Of a stretch of DNA of 64,000 nucleotides, positions 54,364 through 62,065 are shown piece by piece. A program made the translations under genes and the position numbers. Each line of letters begins with the position of its first letter. The first letter of the stretch is position 1. The stretch is from Nitrospirillum sp034653355. Its GTDB lineage: Bacteria; Pseudomonadota; Alphaproteobacteria; Azospirillales; Azospirillaceae. Location of the stretch: contig NZ_JAYEER010000001.1 in assembly GCF_034653355.1 (NCBI RefSeq), positions 930,001 through 994,000 on the forward strand, written 5' to 3'. A model generated the notes under the pieces. That model saw nothing but the letters and a program-made list of their open reading frames with translations, was not told where the DNA came from and did not search any database.

Positions 54364-56784
54364 CTATTCGTATCGCAGCGCCAGCACCGGCCGGGCGCGG
54401 GCCACCAGGATGGTCTGGCCGGCCACGGTGGCGGCGGCGATGGCCAGGGCCAAGGCGGTGGGGCCCAGGAAGGTCCAGGGGCCGATGTCCACATGATAGG
54501 CGAAGCCGGCCAGCCAGCGGCTCAGGAACAGGTAGGCCGGCAGCCAGGCCAGCGCGCTGGCCAGCAGCACGGGCTTGGCGAACTGCCACAGCAGCAGCCG
54601 CAGGATGTCGGCCAATGAGGCGCCATAGACCTTGCGCACCCCGATCTCCTTGGTGCGCCGCTCCGCCGTCACCGCCGACAGGCCGTAGATGCCGGCGCAG
54701 GCCATGCCCAGGTTGATCAGGCTGAACAGGGTGATCATCTGCGTTTCATGCCGGATCAGGCTGGTCAGCGAGTTCAGGTGGTCGTCGAAGAAATAGCGGC
54801 CGCTGGGCGACAGCTCCCCCATGCGGCGCCACAGCGTGTCGATGGCGGCCAGGGTCTGGGTGCGGTCGCCGGGCGCCAGCTTCACGTACATCAGTTCATA
54901 CTGCCCAGGATCGCTGACGAAGAAGGTCGGCGCGATCTTGTCCTGCAGCGACCCCATGGGGAAGTCGGGCACCACCGCCGCCACCTGCACGTCGCCGTCC
55001 ACGCCGGGCAGGTGCAGCGCCTGGCCGAGGGCGTCCTCCGGCATGTCGTTGCCCAGCGCCCGCGACGCCGTCTCGTTGATCACCACCTTGTGGCGCACGG
55101 TGCTGGGGCGCTTGAGGTCCGGCAGTTGCCCGGCCAGGGCCGGCAGGTGGAACACGGGCAGGAAGCCGGGGTCGGCCGCCACGCGATTCAGGCGGACGGG
55201 ATGACCGTTGTCCAGCGTGGCCGTCACCAGCGGGCGGCTGCGCTCCAGGCTTTCCATGCCGGTGCAGCCCACGCCCTTCACCCCATCGATGTGCTGCAGG
55301 CCGATGCGGATGGATTCCGGGCAGCTGGCGTCCAGGATCAGGATGTCGGCGGTGTCGTAGGAGACGCGGTCGCGGGTCAGCAACTGCTGCTGGCGATAGG
55401 TGACCGAGGCCCCCACCAGCAGCATGACCAGCAGCATGAATTGCCCCATCATCAGCACCTGGCGCACCCGGGCCGTCCGGTCCACCACCGGTGGCGCCGT
55501 CCCCGGCCCGCCGCCTTTCAGGATGGCCACCGGCCGGTGCGCGGCCAGTACCAGCGCGGGGTAGAATCCCGCCAGCAGCGTGACGCCCACGCCCAGGCCG
55601 GCGACGATGGCCGCCACCTCGGGCGAGGCGGCATCCAGGGACAGCCGCGCGTCCAGGAAGCGGTTGACCTGGGGGATGGCCAGCTCGGTCAGCGACAGGG
55701 CGATGATCATGGCGATGCTGACCAGGATCAACGTTTCCAGCATGAATTGCGCCACCAGGTCGCGCCGCCGGGCGCCGCCCATCTTGCGCACCCCCACCTC
55801 CACCGCGCGGCGGGTGGCGCGGGCCGTGGCCATGTTGATGAAATTGATGCAGGGGATCAGCAGGGTCAGCAGGGCGATGCCGCCGATCATGTACATGCGG
55901 TTCAGCCGATCGGGGTTCAGGCCGGCATGCAGCTGCAGGCCGGTCAAGGGCACGAGCTGCGGCGACTGGCCGCCTGGACGCCCCGCCCCCCAGCGCCGGG
56001 CCGCCAGCCCGTCCAGCGTCGCTTGCGCCGCCACCGGGTCCGCCCCGTCGCGCAGGCGGACATAGGTGTAGACGTCGCCCAGCGTCCGCGCCCCAGCCGC
56101 GTCGGTGTCGCCCCCGTCGGTGCGCTGCCCATTGACACGGGACTGGGGTGCGCTGAAGGGCGAATAGACGGAGGCGGAGGAGGCGAGAAGCATCACCTCG
56201 TGCATGTGGCTGCGGAAGGGCAGGTCCTTCAGCACGGCGCGGACGCGCAGCGTGGTGCGCTCGTCCAGGTCGATGCGCTTGCCCAGGGCGGGCTCCGGCC
56301 CGAACAGCTTGCGCGCCATGGTCTGCGTCATGGCCACCGCGCCGGGGTCGGCCAGGCTGGCCTTCAGGTCCCCCTCCACCACCGGCAGGCGCATGATGTC
56401 GGCGAAGGACGGGTCGACCCAGGTGACGAACTCGCGGAAAGCCTCGCCGCCGTGCCGGATTTTGCGCGCGTCGTCCAGCAGGCGGGCGGCGGCCTCCACC
56501 TCCGGCGCCTCCGCCACCAGGGTGGCGGCCAGGTCGGGCGATGTGCGCCAGCGCACCAGGGGGCCTGTGTCCTGGTCCTCATCCACCGGGGCCAGGACGC
56601 TGTCCACCAAGTACAGCCGGGCATGGTCGGGCAGGAAGGTGTCGTAGGCCATCTGGTCGCGGATCAGCAGCGCCATCAGCAGGCTGGCCGTCAACCCCAC
56701 CACCAGCCCCGCCAGGCTGATGACAATGTCGGCCTTCACCTGCCGCAAGGACCGAATGGCCTGGCCTGCCGCGATGTACAGCAT
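54364..56784 (-). CDS. two-module FtsX/MacB-type ABC transporter permease, no ATPase nearby
   Basis: 806 residues from ATG 56784 (AGGGAAG upstream). It has an N-terminal anchor helix (ADIVISLAGLVVGLTASLLM), a large periplasmic MacB-PCD-like domain, and the FtsX helix set around MYMIGGIALLTLLIPCINFIN with VGVRKMGGARRRDLVAQFMLE. A second periplasmic domain and FtsX set follow (AGIYGLSAVTAERRTKEIGVRKVYGAS), ending VLALRYE. FtsX permeases normally pair with a MacB/LolD-type ATPase that is not present here. It is divergent from the two RiPP precursor genes and could be their exporter or an immunity factor. Confidence 0.85.
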   Translation of the reverse strand: MLYIAAGQAIRSLRQVKADIVISLAGLVVGLTASLLMALLIRDQMAYDTFLPDHARLYLVDSVLAPVDEDQDTGPLVRWRTSPDLAATLVAEAPEVEAAARLLDDARKIRHGGEAFREFVTWVDPSFADIMRLPVVEGDLKASLADPGAVAMTQTMARKLFGPEPALGKRIDLDERTTLRVRAVLKDLPFRSHMHEVMLLASSASVYSPFSAPQSRVNGQRTDGGDTDAAGARTLGDVYTYVRLRDGADPVAAQATLDGLAARRWGAGRPGGQSPQLVPLTGLQLHAGLNPDRLNRMYMIGGIALLTLLIPCINFINMATARATRRAVEVGVRKMGGARRRDLVAQFMLETLILVSIAMIIALSLTELAIPQVNRFLDARLSLDAASPEVAAIVAGLGVGVTLLAGFYPALVLAAHRPVAILKGGGPGTAPPVVDRTARVRQVLMMGQFMLLVMLLVGASVTYRQQQLLTRDRVSYDTADILILDASCPESIRIGLQHIDGVKGVGCTGMESLERSRPLVTATLDNGHPVRLNRVAADPGFLPVFHLPALAGQLPDLKRPSTVRHKVVINETASRALGNDMPEDALGQALHLPGVDGDVQVAAVVPDFPMGSLQDKIAPTFFVSDPGQYELMYVKLAPGDRTQTLAAIDTLWRRMGELSPSGRYFFDDHLNSLTSLIRHETQMITLFSLINLGMACAGIYGLSAVTAERRTKEIGVRKVYGASLADILRLLLWQFAKPVLLASALAWLPAYLFLSRWLAGFAYHVDIGPWTFLGPTALALAIAAATVAGQTILVARARPVLALRYE

Positions 56785-57300
56785 GGTCGCTTCCCTGTTC
56801 CCCACCCGTTTTCGGGATCGCGGCACTTGTAAGCAAGGCGCGGACCATCGGGTAAATGATTGATGACACTGAAGACAGGGCCCCGAAGCCACTGTTCGGA
56901 ACCGCGCCTTGTCCGTTTCCGGACAGCCCCGTTGCCCGCTTCCGGACAGCGATCTGTGAAACACGCCATACCCTATCCCGACCGCGGCATCTGTTGGGGC
57001 GTTTCGGATGCGGTTGAGCGGGAAGGCCTGCCGGCCGCGATCCTGCTGGGGGCGCAAGCGGCAAGTGGCTTCCGCGCGGGTGGCGGCACGTTCTCCGCCC
57101 CGCTGGCCGCCACCCGGCGGACAACCACCCTATACGGAGGGATGCCCTTATAAGGAGAAAAAATAATTGAGCTAATTTACTTTTAGGAGTATTCCTTTAA
57201 TAACAAATTATCACAAATTGAAATGTGTCGCCAGGGCATTGCCGCCCGCCCCCTGCGGCGGCCGCCCCGCAAGCGGCATCCACGATGGGAGAAGAACGCC
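56785..57300. other. intergenic region before the RiPP precursor genes
   Basis: 516 bases with no supported gene. The last 150 bases are AT-rich, unlike the rest. They include a perfect CCTTATAAGG palindrome (57146-57155) and a candidate promoter. The first part is GC-rich and could hold the promoter of the divergent permease gene. Confidence 0.5.
57167..57195 (+). promoter_or_regulatory. candidate promoter of the RiPP operon
   Basis: TTGAGC (57167-57172) and TATTCC (57190-57195) are separated by 17 bases in an AT-rich tract 105 bases before the first precursor ATG. The CCTTATAAGG palindrome (57146-57155) lies just upstream and might bind a regulator. Confidence 0.45.
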
Positions 57301-57714
57301 ATGAGTCAGACCGAAGTGGACCGCCTGCTGGCCGACATCCAGGCCAACCCGCGGATCCTGGAGGCGCTGCCCGGTCTGGGCGACGCCGCCGGCATCGTCG
57401 CCTACGCCAACGCCCATGGCTATGCCATCACCACCGTCGACGTGCAGGCCTATCTGGATGCGCATCCGCAGGGTGAGGCGACCGACGCGGCGTTGACCGG
57501 GGCGTCCGCCGCCCGCAAGCATCACAACGCCGTCACCGCCCACGGGCAGGTGGTGGTTGGCATCACCAACACCGCCGCCGTGGGCGGCACGGTGGCCATC
57601 GGCGGTGTCGCCGCCTCGGAAGTGGTGGCCGCGGCGGCGGCGGCCAGCATCGCCGCCATCAATGTCGCCGGCATCGCCGCGGCCACCGCCACCACCGCCA
57701 TAGGCGTGGCCTGA
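57301..57714 (+). CDS. Nif11-like leader RiPP precursor 1
   Basis: 137 residues. The first ~75 form a Nif11-like leader: VDRLLADIQANPRILEALPG, GIVAYANAHGYAITTVDVQAYL and ATDAALTGASAARKHH. From about residue 84 the chain is only Ala, Val, Gly, Ile, Thr, Ser, Asn and one Glu (VVVGITNTAAVGGTVAIGG, later VVAAAAAASIAAINVAGIAA), with no Cys and no aromatic residue. Such a core suits a peptide processed by an epimerase rather than a lanthipeptide. The ATG at 57301 (GGGAGAAG upstream) is chosen because the paralogue begins identically; the frame is open 26 codons further upstream. Confidence 0.85.
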   Translation: MSQTEVDRLLADIQANPRILEALPGLGDAAGIVAYANAHGYAITTVDVQAYLDAHPQGEATDAALTGASAARKHHNAVTAHGQVVVGITNTAAVGGTVAIGGVAASEVVAAAAAASIAAINVAGIAAATATTAIGVA

Positions 57715-57765
57715 CACGTCCCCGTCTCCACTCCTTCCCCCGCTCTCCCGCCCCGTGAGGACATC

Positions 57766-58209
57766 ATGAGCCAAACCGAAGTGGATCGCCTGCTGGCCGA
57801 TATCCAGGCCAACCCGCGGATGCTGGACGCGCTGCCCGGCTTGGGTGACGCCGCCGGCATCGTCGCCTACGCCAACGCCCATGGCTACGCCATCACCGCC
57901 GACGACGTGCAGGCTTATCTGGACGCGCATCCGGAGGGCGAGGCGACCGACGCGACGCTGACCGGGGCGTCCGCCGCCCGCAAACACCACAGCGCCGTGG
58001 CCAGCCATTCCAAGGTGGCGGTGGGTATCGCCGCCGCTGGTGGCGCCATCGGTGCCGTCGTCAACGCGGCTGTGGGGGCGGCGGCCATCGATGTGGCGAC
58101 CGCCGCCGCCGTTGACGGCCTCGTCTCCTCCGCCCTTGGCGCCGCTGCCGCGGTGGCCGTGGCGGGGGCGGCGGCCACCAGCTCGGTGACGGTTGCCGCC
58201 GTCGCCTGA
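57766..58209 (+). CDS. Nif11-like leader RiPP precursor 2
   Basis: 147 residues. Residues 1-75 differ from precursor 1 at only six positions (19, 21, 45, 46, 57, 64). The core diverges: VAVGIAAAGGAIGAVVNAAV, then GAAAIDVATAAAVDGLVSSA, LGAAAAVAVAGAAATSSVTV and AAVA. It is Ala/Val/Gly-dominated, with a few Ser, Asp, Asn and Thr and no Cys or aromatic residue. GAGGACATC precedes the ATG. It begins 51 bases after precursor 1, is followed 49 bases later by the epimerase, and is likely co-transcribed with both. Confidence 0.85.
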   Translation: MSQTEVDRLLADIQANPRMLDALPGLGDAAGIVAYANAHGYAITADDVQAYLDAHPEGEATDATLTGASAARKHHSAVASHSKVAVGIAAAGGAIGAVVNAAVGAAAIDVATAAAVDGLVSSALGAAAAVAVAGAAATSSVTVAAVA

Positions 58210-58258
58210 CGCCGCCTTTCCACTCTTCAGCCCCTCTCCCTTTTCAGAAGGCGTGATC

Positions 58259-59731
58259 ATGACCGACCGCGCGCCGCCGGTGGGACCGGCTTTTTTTCAC
58301 CGCCCGCCGGAGGAGCGGCGCCAGTTGGCGGAGATCAAGCGCTGCTTGGAACGTTTCCTGGGCGACGGGGCGTTCCGCGACGGCTGCGGGGCCCTGCTGG
58401 CCGGCCACGCCGTGGAGAGCGGGGAGGATGCGGATGACGGGGCGGCCGCGCTGCACCGGGAACACGGCATCACGGTGGACGTGCGCGCCCTGCGGCCGCT
58501 GCTGGAGCCGGGCTTCGGCGGTGATCTCGACGACTATCCCCTGGTGCGCCTGTGGCAGGCGCACATGGTCAGCCAGTTCGCCTACCGCGACGGGGTGGTG
58601 GTGCGCGGCGACACCGGCGGGCACAACCCGGCCTATGACCGCTGGCGCCACCGCCAGATCGCCCGCTGCCGTGGCGAACTGGGATCCACCGCCTCGTCCA
58701 TCGTCCATCCGGTGGTGGCCTTCGAACTGTCGTCCGGCTGCTCGGTGGGGTGCTGGTTCTGCGGCATTTCAGCCGGCGCCTTCGCCGGCCACGCGCCCTA
58801 TGCCGACAACCAGGCATTGTGGCGGGGCATGCTGGCCCAGACGGTGGCCTTTTTCGGCGCCACCGCCGCCGGCACCGGCTTCTGCTATTGGGCCACCGAC
58901 CCCGCCGACAATCCCGACTATCCCGCCTTCATCGCCGACTTTCACGCCGCCACCGGGGTGGTGCCGCAGACCACCACCGCCGCGCCCTTGAAGAATCCTG
59001 ACCTCACCCGCGCCGTGCTGGCCTTGACCGAGCGTCACCAGACCACCATCAATCGCTTCTCGGTGCTCAACACCCGGCTGCTGCGGCAGATCCACGCCGC
59101 CTTCACCGCGGAGGAACTGCTGGGGGTGGAATTGGTGCTGCAACAGCAGGACAGCCTCAACGCCAAGGCCTTCGCCGGCCGCGCCCGTCGCCGCCCGGCC
59201 GCCAAGCGCCCGCTGGACGAGGCGCAGGACCATCCCACTATCGCCTGCGTCACCGGCTTCCTGGTCAACCTGCCGCAGCGCACGGTGCGGCTGATCACCC
59301 CCACCCGCGCCACCGACGCCTGTCCCGATGGCTTCCACACCCTGGGGGAGGCGTCCTTCACCACCGCCGATGAGTTTGGCGCGGCCCTGCGCCACCTGCT
59401 GGCCCAGGTGCCCGACGAACTCGCCATGGACGACGTCCTGGCCCTGCGCCCCGATCTGGCCGCCACCCCGGACGCCGCCGGCTTCACCTTGCGCGACGCC
59501 GGCCTGCGGTATCAGGTGCACCACCCGGCGGCGGCGCTGCTGCTGCCGCTGCTGCTGGAGGGGCGGCGCACGGTGCGCGACGCTTACCGCGCCTGCCTGA
59601 CGGCCGGGATCGACCTACGGGCCCTGGCCAATCTGCTGCACCGCCTGTTCGCCTTGGGGGTGCTGAGCGAGGAGCCGGGGCGGCCGGGCATCAGCGGCGT
59701 GCGCCGCTCCCTGCCGCCGCAAGCCGCCTGA
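58259..59731 (+). CDS. radical SAM RiPP peptide epimerase (PoyD-type)
   Basis: 490 residues from ATG 58259. The radical SAM cluster motif CSVGCWFC (Cys161, 165, 168; CX3CX2C) is embedded in ELSSGCSVGCWFCGISAG. GFCYWATDPADNPDYPAF and GVVPQTTTAAPLKNPDLTRA match the PoyD family, which converts L- to D-residues in RiPP precursors by H-atom abstraction. Cys330 (TIACVTG) and Cys355 (DACPDGF) lie in the region where the H-atom donor Cys is expected. An N-terminal ~150-residue domain of unknown function may bind the leader. It follows the two Nif11-like precursors directly. Confidence 0.85.
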   Translation: MTDRAPPVGPAFFHRPPEERRQLAEIKRCLERFLGDGAFRDGCGALLAGHAVESGEDADDGAAALHREHGITVDVRALRPLLEPGFGGDLDDYPLVRLWQAHMVSQFAYRDGVVVRGDTGGHNPAYDRWRHRQIARCRGELGSTASSIVHPVVAFELSSGCSVGCWFCGISAGAFAGHAPYADNQALWRGMLAQTVAFFGATAAGTGFCYWATDPADNPDYPAFIADFHAATGVVPQTTTAAPLKNPDLTRAVLALTERHQTTINRFSVLNTRLLRQIHAAFTAEELLGVELVLQQQDSLNAKAFAGRARRRPAAKRPLDEAQDHPTIACVTGFLVNLPQRTVRLITPTRATDACPDGFHTLGEASFTTADEFGAALRHLLAQVPDELAMDDVLALRPDLAATPDAAGFTLRDAGLRYQVHHPAAALLLPLLLEGRRTVRDAYRACLTAGIDLRALANLLHRLFALGVLSEEPGRPGISGVRRSLPPQAA

Positions 59732-59739
59732 GGGGCCGG

Positions 59740-60675
59740 ATGGCCTCGTCCGCCCGCCCCCTCACGGCGGCCGCGCCGGCGGATGCCGCCGCGGCGCTGT
59801 GGGTGGGCGCCATCGACGCGGCGGACTCCCGGCGCTATGCCGCCTTCGTCGACCCGCTGTACCACCGCCACCTGGGTCCCGGCACCGGTGGCCTGGTGCA
59901 CGTCGCCGCCGACCAGGTGACCGCCGCCGGTGATCGCCGGCCCCGTGGCCTGGCCCTGGCCATGTTGGCTCACGATGGCTTCGAGGTCGTCAGCCTGGCC
60001 GCCGAGGACGATGCCGACGGCCGGGTGCGCCAGGCGCTGTTGCGGGTCCTGGCCCGATGCTGCGCCGCCGCCGGCCGGCCGCAGGGGCTGTATTACGCCA
60101 CCTACGACGCCGACGATGTCCTGACTCCGGCCCTGCTGCAGGGCTGCGGTTGGCGGGGGCCGGCGGTGGAACGGCTGGTCGTGCGGGCCACGGCGGCGGC
60201 CATGCTGGCCCTACCCTTCCTCGCCGTCCATGGCCAGCCCCGCCGGGGCTATGCCGTTGTTCCCTGGTCGACGGTGGATGTCGCCCAGCGGATGGATCTG
60301 GCCGCCGACCTGACCGCCTTGCCCCCGATGCGCCGCCGCAATATCGACCCGGCCGGCTATGAGGCCAGGGCGGTTCCCGCCCTCAGCCTGGCCCTGCTGC
60401 GCGGCGGGCGGGTGGTCGCCTGGCATCTGCCCTGCCGCATCGGCCTGGACACGCTGAGCTGGACCTGCTCCGCCGTGCGGCCGGGGCGGGAAGGGGCGGT
60501 GGCCATCCTGCCGCTGTGGCGCCTGGCCTTGCAGCGGCAGCAGGCCCTGGGCATTCGCCGCCTGGCCTTCACCTGCGACCTGTTCCAGGACCGCTTCGCC
60601 CGGTTCATCCGCCAGCGCCTGCCCCCCGCCATAGAGCGTCTGAGCCTGTTCGCCCGCTTCGATCTGCCGGCGTGA
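59740..60675 (+). CDS. GNAT-like protein of the RiPP locus
   Basis: 311 residues, starting 8 bases after the epimerase stop. The N-terminal half (GLALAMLAHDGFEVVSLAAE, ALLQGCGWRGPAVERLVVRA) and the C-terminal half (LSLALLRGGRVVAWHLPCRIG, GIRRLAFTCDLFQDRFARFI) each resemble a GNAT fold. The assignment is by pattern only. It could acylate the mature peptide or a lysine of the precursor, or have a regulatory role. No acetyl-CoA loop as clear as R-x-x-G-x-G is visible. Confidence 0.55.
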   Translation: MASSARPLTAAAPADAAAALWVGAIDAADSRRYAAFVDPLYHRHLGPGTGGLVHVAADQVTAAGDRRPRGLALAMLAHDGFEVVSLAAEDDADGRVRQALLRVLARCCAAAGRPQGLYYATYDADDVLTPALLQGCGWRGPAVERLVVRATAAAMLALPFLAVHGQPRRGYAVVPWSTVDVAQRMDLAADLTALPPMRRRNIDPAGYEARAVPALSLALLRGGRVVAWHLPCRIGLDTLSWTCSAVRPGREGAVAILPLWRLALQRQQALGIRRLAFTCDLFQDRFARFIRQRLPPAIERLSLFARFDLPA

Positions 60676-60780
60676 GCCGCCGGACGGGGCTGGTCCGGAC
60701 AATTCACCACGACCACCCGCCTGCGCTACAGTGGCGGCGACGCCGCCATCCCGGGCGGTAGCTGACGACGGGCCCCTCCC

Positions 60781-61671
60781 TTGACGCTGGAACAGTTGCG
60801 CATCTTCGTGGCGGTGGCGGAGCGCCAGCACGTGACCCGGGCCGCGCGCGCCCTGAACCTGGCGCAGTCGGCGGCCAGCGCCGCCGTCGCGGCGCTGGAG
60901 GACCGCTACCAGACGGCCCTGTTCAACCGCGTGGGCCGCGGCATCACCCTGACGGAGGCCGGCCATCTGTTCCTGGCCGAGGCCAAGGCCGTGCTGGCCC
61001 GGGCCGACATGGCGGAACGGGCGCTGGCCGAGTTGTCGGGCCTGCAGCGCGGGCGGTTGCGGGTGCAGGCCAGCCAGACCATCGCCAGCTACTGGCTGCC
61101 CCGCCATCTGGTGGCATTCCGTGACCGGCATCCGGGCGTGGACCTGGATCTCGCCATCGGGAACACCGCCCAGGTGGCCGCCGCCGTGCTGGACGGCACG
61201 GCCGACCTGGGCTTCGTCGAGGGGGCGGTGGACAGCCCCGACCTCTCCGCCCACCAGGTGGCGCTGGACCAGCTGGTGGTGGTGGTGGCCCCCCACCACC
61301 CCTGGGCCTTCCGCGAAACGGTGGCGCCGGCGGACATGCGGGGGACCCCCTGGATCATGCGCGAACAGGGATCGGGCACCCGCTCGGCCTTCCTGGCGGC
61401 GCTGGCGGCATTGGGGGTGGACACGGAATCGTTGCGCATCGCCCTGGAACTGCCCTCGAACGAGGCGGTGCGGGCGGCGGTGGAGGCGGGGGGCGGGGCG
61501 GCCGCGCTGTCGGCCTCGGTGGCCAGCGGCAGCATCGAGGTGGGGCTGCTGCACCCCGTGCCCCTCGCGTTGCCGCCGCGCGCCTTCACCCTGGTGCGCC
61601 ACGCGGACCGGGGACTAAGCCGCGCGGCTAGCGCTTTTCTAGACGAAATGGGCCGTCGGGATTTGGCTTAA
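60781..61671 (+). CDS. LysR-family regulator, YeiE/CysB-like
   Basis: 296 residues from TTG 60781. HTH: LEQLRIFVAVAERQHVTRAA, then SAASAAVAALEDRYQTALFNRVGRGITLTEAG. The effector-binding domain starts RVQASQTIASYWLPRHLVAF, and GIRxxP-like NTAQVAAAVLDG follows. The SQTI...LP segment is typical of the YeiE/CysB-like group, which often neighbours yeiH. It follows the RiPP genes on the same strand and may control them or the distant yeiH. Confidence 0.85.
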   Translation: MTLEQLRIFVAVAERQHVTRAARALNLAQSAASAAVAALEDRYQTALFNRVGRGITLTEAGHLFLAEAKAVLARADMAERALAELSGLQRGRLRVQASQTIASYWLPRHLVAFRDRHPGVDLDLAIGNTAQVAAAVLDGTADLGFVEGAVDSPDLSAHQVALDQLVVVVAPHHPWAFRETVAPADMRGTPWIMREQGSGTRSAFLAALAALGVDTESLRIALELPSNEAVRAAVEAGGGAAALSASVASGSIEVGLLHPVPLALPPRAFTLVRHADRGLSRAASAFLDEMGRRDLA

Positions 61672-62065
61672 GCGATAGGGGCCGCCCGTTGAAACCCTGT
61701 TCACTCAAATGAACCTGATTTGACCGTCGCGGCCGGGTCCTGACCTGGCGCAGGGGTTGTTCGATTGAAGGCCGACGGGATAAATGCGCCCTTTGGTTGC
61801 TCGGACGGGCCAGTGTACGATCGAGGACGCGTGGTGAGGAGGGGAACCCCTGTGAAGATGTCGCCGCATCGGGCCCGTATAAAGGTCGTAAGGGCATTTG
61901 CACAATTAATGGGCGATAATCAGCGGGCGGCTGCTTGCGCATTGGGCGCCCGTGCTTTTGCGCCCTTGGCGGAACGCATATTTCCTGGGCAGTTCCTAGG
62001 CTAGGCCGAGTTGGCGTGGCTCTTGCTCAACCAATCAGTCGGGCCTACCGATGGGGAAGGGGTTT
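61672..62065. other. intergenic region before the ATP-grasp operon
   Basis: 394 bases with no supported gene. Near the right end is a sigma-54-like promoter motif. The rest shows no obvious signal. Confidence 0.45.
62011..62027 (+). promoter_or_regulatory. candidate sigma-54 (-24/-12) promoter
   Basis: TTGGCGTGGCTCTTGCT matches the YTGGCACG-N4-TTGC pattern, with GG and GC exactly 10 bases apart. Transcription would start near 62038, just before the ATP-grasp gene. A chance match in GC-rich DNA is possible and no bEBP gene is in the window. Confidence 0.4.

Noticed and set aside
54748..56832. 694-codon frame on the + strand opposite the FtsX permease
   Set aside because: Gln/His/Arg-rich shadow. 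The permease has clear FtsX motifs.
57223..57300. Upstream start giving precursor 1 a 26-residue extension
   Set aside because: The paralogue begins with the same MSQTEVD at its own ATG, and a good ribosome site lies before 57301.
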